Below are positions 1 to 8,287 of a stretch of DNA of 9,889 nt, one piece after another. Numbering within the stretch: position 1 is the first letter of the stretch; every line of letters begins with the position of its first letter. The position numbers and the translations under genes were made by a program. Source of the stretch: Flavobacteriaceae bacterium (lineage in GTDB: Bacteria; Bacteroidota; Bacteroidia; Flavobacteriales; Flavobacteriaceae); assembly GCA_020435885.1 (NCBI GenBank), contig JAGQYU010000208.1, forward strand, positions 1 through 9,889, in the 5' to 3' direction. Below the pieces are notes generated by a model, which made no database searches, had not been told where the DNA came from, and saw nothing but the letters and a program-made list of their open reading frames with translations.

Positions 1-1703
1 GTCAAGGCCATACATGGTCACTTACTGTTGTAGATAATGAAATAATTTGTGGACATAACTCTGGAACTTTTTCAATTAAGAATGGAAAATTAACTACTGT
101 AGAACAAAGAAACGGAGGTTATGTTTTTAAAAAAATACCAGGAAAAACAGATAAATATATACAAACCAATTATTCAGGATTAACATTCTATGAAAAAGTT
201 AATGGTAATTGGTCTTCTTATTATGTAGCGGATATAAGTCTTCCTATAAAAAACATTGTTTTTGAAAAAGACCATACGGCATGGGTTGTGCATGCGTATA
301 AAGGCATTTATAAAATTTTCTTTGCAGATGATTATAAATCTGTTATTAAAATAGAAGGAAAATACAATAAAGAATTCAAGAATTTATACGATATAAAAAT
401 CTTTGAAGTAGAAGGCAATGTAGCCTTTTTTAATAATGAAAATTGGTATGTTTATAATCCCCTTGAAGATAATATTGAAGAATTTTCTTCCTTAAGAAAA
501 GTATTAGGGAAAGATAAAAAGGCTGTTATACTTAACAAATTTTCAGACGTTCCTTTGGTTTTTAAGAGAATAGAAGATGATGTTATTTTCTTGCGAAAGA
601 ATTTACAAGATAGTATTTCACAAATTTATCTGCCAAAGAAATATTATGAAAACAGGCTTGTTAGAGGAGAAGGTGAGCAGAAAGCGGTAGTTGCTAATGA
701 TAGCTTATTGTATATTGCCTTATATGATGATGTGTTGGCGGTTAATCCTCAAAAGATTAGTTTAGAAAATAGTATAAAGCAACCATTTCCCAGCAGGATA
801 TATAAAAATGGCAAATTGCAAGAGTTGGATAATGATGTTGAGATGAAAAGAAATGATACGATTCAGGTTCAGTTGGGAGTTCAATATTTGTCTAATTACA
901 CTGTAGAATATGCTATTGGAGACGAAAATTGGAAAAAAACAAATGGCAACATTGTACTTTCTGGATTGCCTTACGGAGATACGAATCTTAAAATAAGATC
1001 ATACATAAACTCAAAAGAATATAGTGATACAACTACAATAAAACTCTTTGTAAAATCGCCTTGGTATCTTGGGGTTTGGGGTTTGGTTGCTTTCATAACT
1101 CTTCTATTATTTATACTTTATTTAATCACGACGATTAATAAATATGTGCTTATAAAGCATAAGCGATATTTGGATGAGCAATATAAACATCAACAAGAGA
1201 TACATAGAAAGGAAGAGGCCTTAAAGAATGAGAAGAAGGTCAATGAATTGCTTAAAAGACAGCATGAAATTGAATTAAAAGGTAAGACAAAAGAATTAGC
1301 AAATACAGCCATGGAGATGATTAAAAAGGATGAGCTTTTAGAGAACATAAAAGATGAATTAGGATTGTTCAAAAAAGAAATTATAGATAAGTCCAAATTT
1401 GAAAAATTACTTACTACTATCAATAAAAACATTAATACATCAAAAGATTGGGAAGTTTTTGAATCTAACTTTAATGAAATACACGACTCTTTCTTCAAGT
1501 CATTGGTCAAAAAACATTCACATTTAACTCCCAAAGACCTAAAATTGTGTGCATATTTAAAAATGAATCTTTCTACAAAAGAGATAGCTCCGTTAATGGG
1601 TATTTCAGCCAGAGGAGTAGAGATACACAGATATAGACTACGCAAAAAATTAAACTTAGATTCAGAACAAAATCTGAACGAATATTTAATGAATTTAATT
1701 TAA
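1..1703 (+). CDS. Triple-Y sensor / LuxR-type HTH transcriptional regulator, 5'-truncated by window edge
   Basis: This is a membrane-spanning one-component regulator that probably senses a glycan fragment in the periplasm and controls the downstream PUL. The frame is open from base 3 with no stop, so 566 residues are visible and the true start lies left of the window. A GTG at 288 is internal and not the start. In visible-residue numbering, about 1-265 looks like the end of a beta-propeller sensor (short strands, with motifs such as GHNSGTF and AWVVHAYKGIYK). Residues 275-350 fit a Y_Y_Y (triple tyrosine) domain. A hydrophobic segment at 355-378 is the single membrane helix. Residues 385-460 are charged and heptad-like, probably a dimerising coiled coil. 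Residues 506-566 form a LuxR/GerE-like helix-turn-helix, including LTPKDLKLCAYL, STKEIAPLMGIS and a recognition-helix stretch ARGVEIHRYRLRKKL. There is no kinase or receiver domain in the visible part. It is co-directional with the susC-like gene and 255 bp upstream, a position that fits a dedicated regulator. Domain assignment is firm; the ligand is unknown. Confidence 0.9.
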   Translation, partial: QGHTWSLTVVDNEIICGHNSGTFSIKNGKLTTVEQRNGGYVFKKIPGKTDKYIQTNYSGLTFYEKVNGNWSSYYVADISLPIKNIVFEKDHTAWVVHAYKGIYKIFFADDYKSVIKIEGKYNKEFKNLYDIKIFEVEGNVAFFNNENWYVYNPLEDNIEEFSSLRKVLGKDKKAVILNKFSDVPLVFKRIEDDVIFLRKNLQDSISQIYLPKKYYENRLVRGEGEQKAVVANDSLLYIALYDDVLAVNPQKISLENSIKQPFPSRIYKNGKLQELDNDVEMKRNDTIQVQLGVQYLSNYTVEYAIGDENWKKTNGNIVLSGLPYGDTNLKIRSYINSKEYSDTTTIKLFVKSPWYLGVWGLVAFITLLLFILYLITTINKYVLIKHKRYLDEQYKHQQEIHRKEEALKNEKKVNELLKRQHEIELKGKTKELANTAMEMIKKDELLENIKDELGLFKKEIIDKSKFEKLLTTINKNINTSKDWEVFESNFNEIHDSFFKSLVKKHSHLTPKDLKLCAYLKMNLSTKEIAPLMGISARGVEIHRYRLRKKLNLDSEQNLNEYLMNLI

Positions 1704-1705
1704 AA

Positions 1706-1743
1706 GATGCCTGTATTTTGTTAAATACATGAATTAGGGCATC
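1706..1743 (+). terminator. Nested hairpin just after the regulator stop, possible transcription terminator
   Basis: An inner perfect 7-bp stem (TGTATTT 1712-1718 with AAATACA 1723-1729, loop TGTT) is enclosed by an outer 6-bp stem (GATGCC 1706-1711 with GGCATC 1738-1743). Eight unpaired bases lie on the 3' side between the two stems. It starts two bases after the regulator's TAA, the usual place for a 3'-end structure. No clean T-run follows, so a classic intrinsic terminator is uncertain; an mRNA 3'-stabilising structure is equally possible. Confidence 0.4.
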
Positions 1744-1958
1744 CGATATTAGTAATTTAATAAAGAAAGAATTACATCATTACTACATCAAAAAACGTTT
1801 TCGTTGTTTTTTACACTTTCTCATTTTGTTGTTATGTATAGTAAAAATGCTTGTTTTAAGCTATTTTAACGAATGATGTATCTAAGAAGTGCTTAAATAT
1901 TATACAACAATAGCTTTAATAAGTATTTTTAATCTGAACTAATTTAAAAATTTATACA
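1744..1958 (+). promoter_or_regulatory. Control and leader region of the susCD-like operon
   Basis: This non-coding, very AT-rich stretch between the regulator and the susC-like gene must hold the promoter of the PUL, because the genes after it are tightly spaced. I could not find a convincing Bacteroidota promoter pair (TTTG about 19 bp before TAnnTTTG). The visible structure is a 7-mer TACATCA at 1773-1779 and 1784-1790 (same strand, 11 bp apart) and its inverse TGATGTA at 1874-1880. There is also a weak A/T-rich hairpin around CG-TTTT-CG at 1790-1811. No Shine-Dalgarno-like sequence precedes the ATG at 1959, which is normal for this phylum. Which of these elements act in regulation is inference. 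Confidence 0.45.
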
Positions 1959-4900
1959 ATGAAGAACATTGCATCATTATTCTTAATGCTATTTTGTTGT
2001 TCAACAATTTATGCCCAGCAAGTTTTACAAGTATCGGGTAATGTAAGTGATGAGGGAGGTAATCCTCTCCCAGGAGCTTCTATAGTTGTTAAGAACACTA
2101 CAAATGGTACTCAAACTGATTTCGATGGAAACTATACATTAACAAAGGTGCCTGAAGATGCGGTACTTGTGGTAAGTTTTATCGGATATACTACCATTGA
2201 AGAACGAGTAAATGGTCGAAATGAAATAAACTTTGTTTTAAAAGAAGATGCTCAGGCATTGGATGAAGTTGTGGTTGTGGGTTATGGTACACAAAAGAAA
2301 GCAGATTTAACAGGTTCAATAGTTGTTGTTAAGTCTGAGGAAATTGAAAAAACGCCTACTGCTAACATAATGCAATCATTGCAAGGTAAAGTATCCGGTT
2401 TGCAAGTGGTAAGTACCGGTTCACCAGGAGATTCCCCTACAGTTAGGGTAAGAGGTTTAGGTACCTATACTGGTGCAACTAACGTACTGTATGTTGTAGA
2501 TGGTATGTTTTATTCTAATATAGATTTCTTAAATACTAAAGATATAAAATCTATAAACGTATTAAAAGATGCATCTTCTTCAGCAATATATGGTGTTAGA
2601 GGAGCCAATGGTGTAATAATTATTGAAACAAAATCAGGAAGCATAAATAAGAAGCCTCAAATAGAATATGATGGCTACACTGGTATACAACATGCGCAGA
2701 ATGTGTTGAAAATGGCTAATGCCGAGCAGTTTACAACTATGGCTATTGAATCTGGTTCTCAACCAGATGTTCAATTTGTGTTGAATGCCATGCAACGTTT
2801 TGGTAGAAGCAGAATTAACCCTAATGTGCCAGATGCTAATACAGATTGGTATGATGAAATTTTGAGAGATGGATTGATGCAAAGCCATAGTATTGGGGTT
2901 ACCGGTGGTGCTGACAATGTTTCATACTCTGTGGGTACAAACTATTTTTCTCAAGAAGGATTGTTAGATATGAAGAATGAGTATGAACGTTTTAATATCA
3001 GATCTAAAGTAGATGTTAATATTACTGAAGGATTAAAAATAGGAGTAAATTCTGTATTCAGTAATGCTACTAAATACAATGCTGAGAATGCTGCATGGTT
3101 TAAGGCATATTTTGCAGTTCCTATAATGCCTGTAATTGACGAACTTAATACAGAAGCAGCACCAATTAGATATTCCAACGCTCAAATACTGGGGTATAGA
3201 GGTACACAAAACCCTTTTACGGATATGGTGTATAACGACAATAGGCTAAAGATAAGAAAGCTATTGACAAGTATTTATTTTCAAGCAGATATTATTAAAG
3301 ATAGGTTAACATTTAAAACTACTTATAGCCATGATTTTTCTGCGTTGGAAGAACGATATGTCAATCTTCCATATACACTAGGAAATAATGTGGAGCGTAT
3401 TTCGAGTATCACAAGAGCTCAAAATAATTATTCTAACCAGATTTGGGATAACATTTTAACATATAATAATTCTTTTGGAGACCATGATTTGACTGTAATG
3501 GCTGGTACATCTTTTAGGGATGAGGCTGCAAGTTCTTTTAGTGCAACAGGACAAAACATTACAGGAATTCAGTTAGAGTCGTCATGGTATTTAGATTTTG
3601 CAGAAGATGAATCATTTAGCGGTAATGTAGGTGATAATGCTAAAAGATATTATGGCATTTCTTACTTTGGAAGGGTTGCCTATAATTATAAAGATAAATA
3701 TCTTCTTTATGGAACGTTGAGGGCTGATGGTTCTTCTAAATTTACAAAAGACCCTTGGGGTTATTTCCCATCTGTAGGGTTGGGCTGGGTACTTTCAGAA
3801 GAAGACTTTATGAAAGATAATGGTATCTTTAATTATTTGAAATTAAGAGCAAGTTGGGGACAATTAGGAAACGATAATGTAGGTGCCAGTGCAGGAAGCA
3901 ATACTATTAATGTTATCACTACTGCTATTGGAGATGTGCCAACAACAGGTGTTACTTCTACCAATACATTCACCGATAATACGTGGGAGCTGATTGAAGA
4001 AAAGAACTTCGGGTTAAATGCCAATTTCTTCAACAATAAATTATCTGTAGAAGCAGATTATTATATTAGAGATACTAAAGATGCTATTTTACCTGTCTTT
4101 ATTCCTATCGTAAATTTATATGTACCTAAAAATTCAGGTACTATTAGAAACCAAGGTTTGGAAGCAAATCTAAATTGGAATAATAGTATATCAGAAGACT
4201 TTCATTATAATGTTGGGTTCAACTTTACTACATTAAAAAATGAAGCTATCAAATTACCAGACCCAGGTTATATTGATTCAGGTACAGCAGAGTTTAGACA
4301 AAGAACAAGATTAGGAGACCCTCTATTTGCTTTTTATGGCTATGAAAGAATAGGTGTATATCAAAACGATGCTGAAATTCAGGCAGATCCTATAGCTGTA
4401 GCTAATAATTTAGTACCGGGAGATTTAATATATAAAGATCAAAACGGTGATGGTCAAATTACAGATGATGATAGAGTAATTTTAGGCTCTTTCTTACCTA
4501 AATTTAGTTATGGTGGTAATATTGGTATTACTTACAAAGCATTTGATTTTTCTATGAATTTTTATGGTCAAACGGGTAATAAAATATTGAATAGAAAAAG
4601 AGGTGAAATAATTTTTACCAATGATACAAACATGGATGCCGATTTGGCTATTAATCGTTGGCATGGTGAAGGAACCAGCAATACATATCCTTCATCAGCA
4701 GGGCTAAGAAAAGGCTGGAACCAAAAGTTGAGTAATTTTTGGATAGAAGATGGAGATTTTTTCAGATTACAAAATGTACAATTGTCATATACAATAAATG
4801 ATATTAAAGCATTTGGTAAAAATGTACCAACTACCAAGTTTACGTTAACAGCAGAAAGACCATTAACAGTATTTAGCTATAATGGTTTTAACCCTGAGGT

Positions 4901-4973
4901 TTCTGACGGAGTAGATAGGCAAACCTATCCTGTACCGGCTATATATACTTTTGGTATTAATATTAAAATTTAA
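1959..4973 (+). CDS. SusC-like TonB-dependent outer-membrane transporter (SusC/RagA family)
   Basis: This 1004-residue protein is a full-length member of the SusC/RagA family. It forms a 22-stranded outer-membrane barrel that imports oligosaccharides using TonB energy, with the SusD-like partner as a lid. Residues 1-19 are a signal peptide ending in IYA, giving a mature start at QQ. Residues 24-97 form the carboxypeptidase-regulatory-like domain (NPLPGASIVVK, FDGNYTL, VVSFIGYTT). The TonB-box region and family signature LDEVVVVGYGTQKKADLTGS lie at 101-120. The plug domain spans roughly 112-228 (SLQGKVSGLQV, VLYVVDGMF, VLKDASSSAIYGVRGANGVI). The rest is barrel. A D-Q-N-G-D-G-Q-I-T-D-D-D loop late in the barrel resembles a calcium-binding EF-hand loop, as in many SusC proteins. 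The protein ends in NIKI, without the terminal aromatic residue common in outer-membrane barrels. The start is supported by the signal peptide. The gene leads a tight block with the SusD-like gene 11 bp downstream. Family is certain; the transported glycan is inferred from the neighbouring hydrolases. Confidence 0.97.
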   Translation: MKNIASLFLMLFCCSTIYAQQVLQVSGNVSDEGGNPLPGASIVVKNTTNGTQTDFDGNYTLTKVPEDAVLVVSFIGYTTIEERVNGRNEINFVLKEDAQALDEVVVVGYGTQKKADLTGSIVVVKSEEIEKTPTANIMQSLQGKVSGLQVVSTGSPGDSPTVRVRGLGTYTGATNVLYVVDGMFYSNIDFLNTKDIKSINVLKDASSSAIYGVRGANGVIIIETKSGSINKKPQIEYDGYTGIQHAQNVLKMANAEQFTTMAIESGSQPDVQFVLNAMQRFGRSRINPNVPDANTDWYDEILRDGLMQSHSIGVTGGADNVSYSVGTNYFSQEGLLDMKNEYERFNIRSKVDVNITEGLKIGVNSVFSNATKYNAENAAWFKAYFAVPIMPVIDELNTEAAPIRYSNAQILGYRGTQNPFTDMVYNDNRLKIRKLLTSIYFQADIIKDRLTFKTTYSHDFSALEERYVNLPYTLGNNVERISSITRAQNNYSNQIWDNILTYNNSFGDHDLTVMAGTSFRDEAASSFSATGQNITGIQLESSWYLDFAEDESFSGNVGDNAKRYYGISYFGRVAYNYKDKYLLYGTLRADGSSKFTKDPWGYFPSVGLGWVLSEEDFMKDNGIFNYLKLRASWGQLGNDNVGASAGSNTINVITTAIGDVPTTGVTSTNTFTDNTWELIEEKNFGLNANFFNNKLSVEADYYIRDTKDAILPVFIPIVNLYVPKNSGTIRNQGLEANLNWNNSISEDFHYNVGFNFTTLKNEAIKLPDPGYIDSGTAEFRQRTRLGDPLFAFYGYERIGVYQNDAEIQADPIAVANNLVPGDLIYKDQNGDGQITDDDRVILGSFLPKFSYGGNIGITYKAFDFSMNFYGQTGNKILNRKRGEIIFTNDTNMDADLAINRWHGEGTSNTYPSSAGLRKGWNQKLSNFWIEDGDFFRLQNVQLSYTINDIKAFGKNVPTTKFTLTAERPLTVFSYNGFNPEVSDGVDRQTYPVPAIYTFGINIKI

Positions 4974-4984
4974 AAAATTAGACG

Positions 4985-6514
4985 ATGAAAAGACAAAAAA
5001 ATATAGTAAGTCTTAGTGTTCTATCACTTGTAATGTTGTTTTTGGTGTCTTCCTGTCATGATAAATTAGATATTATTGAAGGACAGTTAAACACTGGCGA
5101 TGTAGATTATACAAATACTGACAATATGATAGAACCACTAGTTGGAGCATATTATGAATTTGCAACTAGAGGGTGGGAAGAATCATTATTATTATCAGTA
5201 CGTGGAGATGATGTAAATGCTGGAGGATTAGGAGATCAGCAGCCTTTTGCTGATACCGATAATTTTACGTACGATAAAGGATATTGGATGTACAATTCTT
5301 TATGGTCATTACATTATAGAGATATTGTAAACATGAACAATGCAATGGGGCAAATTCAATTATACAAAGATTTTGCTCCGGAAAGCAAGTACGCTTTAGC
5401 AGATCAATATATGGCAGAAACCAAAGTGCTTAGAGGTTGGTTTCACTATAATTTAGCTCGTGTATGGGGAGATATATTTATCATCAATACAGCAACACCA
5501 GACCAAGAAATTGAAAATGGTGTTTCTACCAGAGCGGAGGTAATGCAGTATATTTCAGATCTTATGGATGAAGCCATACCATATTTGCCAGATATGAGAC
5601 CTAATGAACGTGGCGATATACAAGGAGGTGTTACAAAATACACTGCATATGCACTAAAAGCAATGGCTAATTTAGAATTGGAAAATTATCAAGCAGTTGC
5701 TGATGCATGCGCTCCAATTATTAATTCAGGAAAGTTTTCATTGTATTCAGATTTTTATCAATTATTTAAAAAACCAGGTGAATTAAGTGATGAAAACCTG
5801 TTGGAAATGCAATATTCAGATTATGGCTCTGGTACTGGTGATACATTTTATCACTTATATGCTCCTTATGGACCTCAAGGTTGGACTCCGGCAAGAGCTA
5901 ATGCCGAAGGAGGATGGGGTTTTTATGAACCAAGTATGAAGTACATTAAATTTATGCTTGACAGAAATGAATCAGTTAGATTAGAAACAAGTGTGATATT
6001 CACAAACAGAGGTATTAGTGATTTGCAAACAGCAGGTTATACCAATTTACCTTCTTTTGTTAAGAATTCAACCAGAGACGGGGATGTTTTCAATGATTAT
6101 GCAAGGGCAAAATTTGCCAGTGGAAAACATTACTTACCATCAATTCAGTTGACTGATGGAAGGAATAATTATGGAGGAGGTAAAAACTTTATTGTAATGC
6201 GCTATGCTGAGGTTTTATTAATGTATGCAGAAGCTTTAACTCAAGGATCAAGTGGTTCAGGAATGACTGCTGATCAAGCTGTTAATTTAGTAAGAGCAAG
6301 AGCTGGTATGCCTTCTATTTCTGGTGTTTCTCATGATGATGTAATGGATGAAAAGTATGCAGAAATGGCAATGGAATGGGGTATTCGTTATTATGATATG
6401 ATAAGACTTAACAACTATACAGAGTTAAGCTATGATGGAAGAACATTTTCGGCTGATAAAGAATTACTTCCTTATCCTCAAGCACAGGTTGATGCACTTC
6501 CGTTAGGAAATTAA
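4985..6514 (+). CDS. SusD-like glycan-binding outer-membrane lipoprotein (SusD/RagB family)
   Basis: This 509-residue SusD/RagB protein is the surface lid and glycan-binding partner of the SusC-like barrel. Residues 1-23 are a lipoprotein signal with lipobox VSSC and lipidated Cys24, followed by HDKLD, a short acidic stretch of the kind linked to surface export in Bacteroidota. The TPR-like core is visible in KVLRGWFHYNLARVWGDI at 147-164 and TKYTAYALKAMANLELENY at 218-236. The C-terminal SusD signature is present: FIVMRYAEVLLMYAEAL at 402-418, AVNLVRARAGMP at 432-443, then DEKYAEMAMEWGIRYYDMIRL at 455-475. The protein stops at LLPYPQAQVDALPLGN, a few residues before the usual ...NPGY ending, which is a minor oddity. 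Aromatic residues around 285-313 (YHLYAPYGPQGW, GGWGFY) are plausible sugar contacts, but that is inference. It is 11 bp downstream of the transporter gene and surely co-transcribed with it. Confidence 0.97.
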   Translation: MKRQKNIVSLSVLSLVMLFLVSSCHDKLDIIEGQLNTGDVDYTNTDNMIEPLVGAYYEFATRGWEESLLLSVRGDDVNAGGLGDQQPFADTDNFTYDKGYWMYNSLWSLHYRDIVNMNNAMGQIQLYKDFAPESKYALADQYMAETKVLRGWFHYNLARVWGDIFIINTATPDQEIENGVSTRAEVMQYISDLMDEAIPYLPDMRPNERGDIQGGVTKYTAYALKAMANLELENYQAVADACAPIINSGKFSLYSDFYQLFKKPGELSDENLLEMQYSDYGSGTGDTFYHLYAPYGPQGWTPARANAEGGWGFYEPSMKYIKFMLDRNESVRLETSVIFTNRGISDLQTAGYTNLPSFVKNSTRDGDVFNDYARAKFASGKHYLPSIQLTDGRNNYGGGKNFIVMRYAEVLLMYAEALTQGSSGSGMTADQAVNLVRARAGMPSISGVSHDDVMDEKYAEMAMEWGIRYYDMIRLNNYTELSYDGRTFSADKELLPYPQAQVDALPLGN

Positions 6515-6531
6515 TTTTAAAAAAAAGTAAT

Positions 6532-8241
6532 ATGAAAAACATATTTAAATACATATTAGGTTCTTTACTGATATTTTTTATATCGTGTAATGATGGAATT
6601 GATGGTATTACTAAAGTTGAACCAGGAGTAGATCAAACAGCACCTACAATTAAAATTAATAAACCCATAGATGGTTTTAAATTAAAGGTGCCTGAAGCTA
6701 TAGCTACCATAACTATCGATTTTGAAGTTAGAGATGATATTGAAATTGGTTCAATTTCTGTTGCCATAGACGGTTCTGAAATTGAAAATTATTCAGAGTT
6801 CAAAGATTACAGAATCTTTATGATGGATGATTTGGTATATGATAATGTGACTACTGGTGTTCATACATTAACAGTTACCGCTACAGATTTAGATGGTAAA
6901 ACAACATCTTCAAGTGTTAATTTTGAAAAAACACCACCTTACGTTCCATTATACGATGGTGAAATGTTCTATATGCCTTTTGATGGTGATTATAATGAAC
7001 AAATTACAATAACTCCTGCAACGGAAGTAGGCTCTCCAACTTTCGCAGGTGAGTCTGTTGTAGGGTTAAATGCATATAAAGGAGCCACTGATTCGTACAT
7101 TACATATCCAACAAACGGATTACTAAATTCTACAGGATTTAGTGCAGCTTTCTGGTATAAAGTAAGTGGCTCACCTGATAGAGCTGGTATTTTAGTTGTT
7201 GGTGATGATGCAGATAATCGTAATCAAGGGTTTAGACTTTTTAGAGAAGGTAGTGATACATCACAAAGAATTAAACTAAATGTTGGTACTGGTTCTGGTG
7301 AAAGTTGGAACGATGGTGATGTAATTGATGTTACTGCAGGAGAGTGGGTACATATTGCATTTACTATTTCAGATACACAAAATATTATATATTTTAATGG
7401 CAATCCTGTTCGTACATCAACAATGAGCGCTTCAGTAGACTGGACAGATTGCGAAACATTGACTATAGGAGCTGGTGGAGAAACATTTAGTTACTGGAAT
7501 CATAAGTCAGATAACAGTCCAATGGATGAATTGCGTTTATTTGACAAGGCGCTTACTGGCCAAGAAATTCAACAGCTTGTTACACACTCCAGTACTACCT
7601 TATACTTACCATTTGATGGTAGTTATACAGATGCAATAAGTGGTGAAGATGCAACTGAAGTAGGCTCTCCAGGTTTTGCAACAGGAAAAACAGGGCAGGC
7701 GTATGTTGGTGCTACAGATTCATATTTAACATTCCCAACAACTGATCTTACAACTCCGGAAATTAGCGCAACTTTCTGGTATAAAGTAAATGCTGATCCA
7801 GATAGAGCAGGTATATTGGTGATAGGCCCACCTGATGAGGTAAATCCAGATGCAATGAATAATCGTAAAAGTGGATTTAGGCTTTTCAGAGAAAATGCTA
7901 GTGGCAAACAACGTATTAAATTAAACGTTGGTAGAGGTGATGCTGATACTTGGGTAGATGGTGGTACTGCTGCAGATATTGACCCAACAGTAGATCAATG
8001 GGTTTTTGTAGCTTTCACAATTGCTACTGATAAAGCTACGGTTTATATTGATGGAAATCTTGTTAAAGAAAGTGCTTTATCTTCTCCAGTAGATTGGACT
8101 GGTTGTGATATCTTATCTGTTATGTCTGGAGCACCTCGTTTCACAGGATGGAATCATAAGTCGGATAATAGTTTAATGGATGAATTGAGAATCTATAATA
8201 AAGCATTATCTCAAGAGGAAATTCAAAATTTAATGCAATAA
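6532..8241 (+). CDS. Surface glycan-binding lipoprotein with Ig-like and two tandem LamG-like domains
   Basis: This 569-residue lipoprotein lies 17 bp after the susD-like gene, the position of SusE/F-type surface glycan-binding proteins, so its likely job is to capture the polysaccharide at the outer membrane. Residues 1-18 are a signal peptide with FISC and Cys19, followed by NDGIDG, which has the acidic character of surface-export signals. Residues about 36-132 resemble a bacterial Ig-like domain (TAPTIKINKPIDG, HTLTVTATDLDGKT). Residues 144-350 and 355-568 are two copies of a concanavalin A-like LamG (Laminin_G_3) domain. They share YxPFDGxY, EVGSP, GATDSY, FWYKV, PDRAGIL, GFRLFRE, RIKLNVG, DWTxC and WNHKSDNSxMDELR. 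I see no catalytic motif, so I read it as a binding protein, although LamG-like folds also occur in some glycoside hydrolases. Ligand is unknown. The start is supported by the signal peptide and intergenic spacing. Confidence 0.9.
   Translation: MKNIFKYILGSLLIFFISCNDGIDGITKVEPGVDQTAPTIKINKPIDGFKLKVPEAIATITIDFEVRDDIEIGSISVAIDGSEIENYSEFKDYRIFMMDDLVYDNVTTGVHTLTVTATDLDGKTTSSSVNFEKTPPYVPLYDGEMFYMPFDGDYNEQITITPATEVGSPTFAGESVVGLNAYKGATDSYITYPTNGLLNSTGFSAAFWYKVSGSPDRAGILVVGDDADNRNQGFRLFREGSDTSQRIKLNVGTGSGESWNDGDVIDVTAGEWVHIAFTISDTQNIIYFNGNPVRTSTMSASVDWTDCETLTIGAGGETFSYWNHKSDNSPMDELRLFDKALTGQEIQQLVTHSSTTLYLPFDGSYTDAISGEDATEVGSPGFATGKTGQAYVGATDSYLTFPTTDLTTPEISATFWYKVNADPDRAGILVIGPPDEVNPDAMNNRKSGFRLFRENASGKQRIKLNVGRGDADTWVDGGTAADIDPTVDQWVFVAFTIATDKATVYIDGNLVKESALSSPVDWTGCDILSVMSGAPRFTGWNHKSDNSLMDELRIYNKALSQEEIQNLMQ
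6961..8235 (+). repeat. Tandem internal duplication encoding two LamG-like domains
   Basis: Copy 1 (about 6961-7581) and copy 2 (about 7594-8235) encode clearly homologous domains in direct tandem within one gene. Some blocks are conserved even at the DNA level, for example the WNHKSDNS block at 7495-7518 and 8149-8172, and GAAGTAGGCTCTCCA near 7024 and again near 7660. The copies differ mainly in two loops: after PDRAGILV, where copy 2 carries several extra residues (PPDEVNPDAMNNRKS), and after RIKLNVG. This points to a duplication followed by divergence in probable ligand-facing loops. Confidence 0.9.
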
Positions 8242-8287
8242 TTATAATTATTTATTTGAGTTAGTTAGTTTTTTACTTCAGTTATTA

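Noticed and set aside
288..290. GTG as start codon of the regulator
   Set aside because: The same frame is open back to base 3 and encodes recognisable sensor-propeller sequence, so this is an internal codon of a gene cut by the window edge.
1190..1645. 151-codon open frame on the minus strand inside the regulator gene
   Set aside because: It lies fully antisense to the coiled-coil/HTH coding region, and its Ser/Phe/Leu-rich translation is what the reverse complement of Lys/Glu/Asn codons gives. No recognisable domain.
1712..1860. Possible Bacteroidota promoter elements (TATTTTG at 1714-1720; TTTG at 1825-1828)
   Set aside because: No TTTG / TAnnTTTG pair has the expected spacing, and the first match is inside the hairpin after the regulator. 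Not strong enough to annotate.
1925..1951. A/T-only inverted repeat (ATTTTTAA ... TTAAAAAT) just before the susC start
   Set aside because: Stem has no G-C pairs, an 11-base loop, and lies in very AT-rich DNA where such matches are expected by chance.
2634..8241. Several minus-strand open frames of 61-94 codons inside the susC-like, susD-like and LamG genes
   Set aside because: All are antisense shadows of well-supported genes. Translations are low-complexity or domain-free and none has its own spacing or signal.
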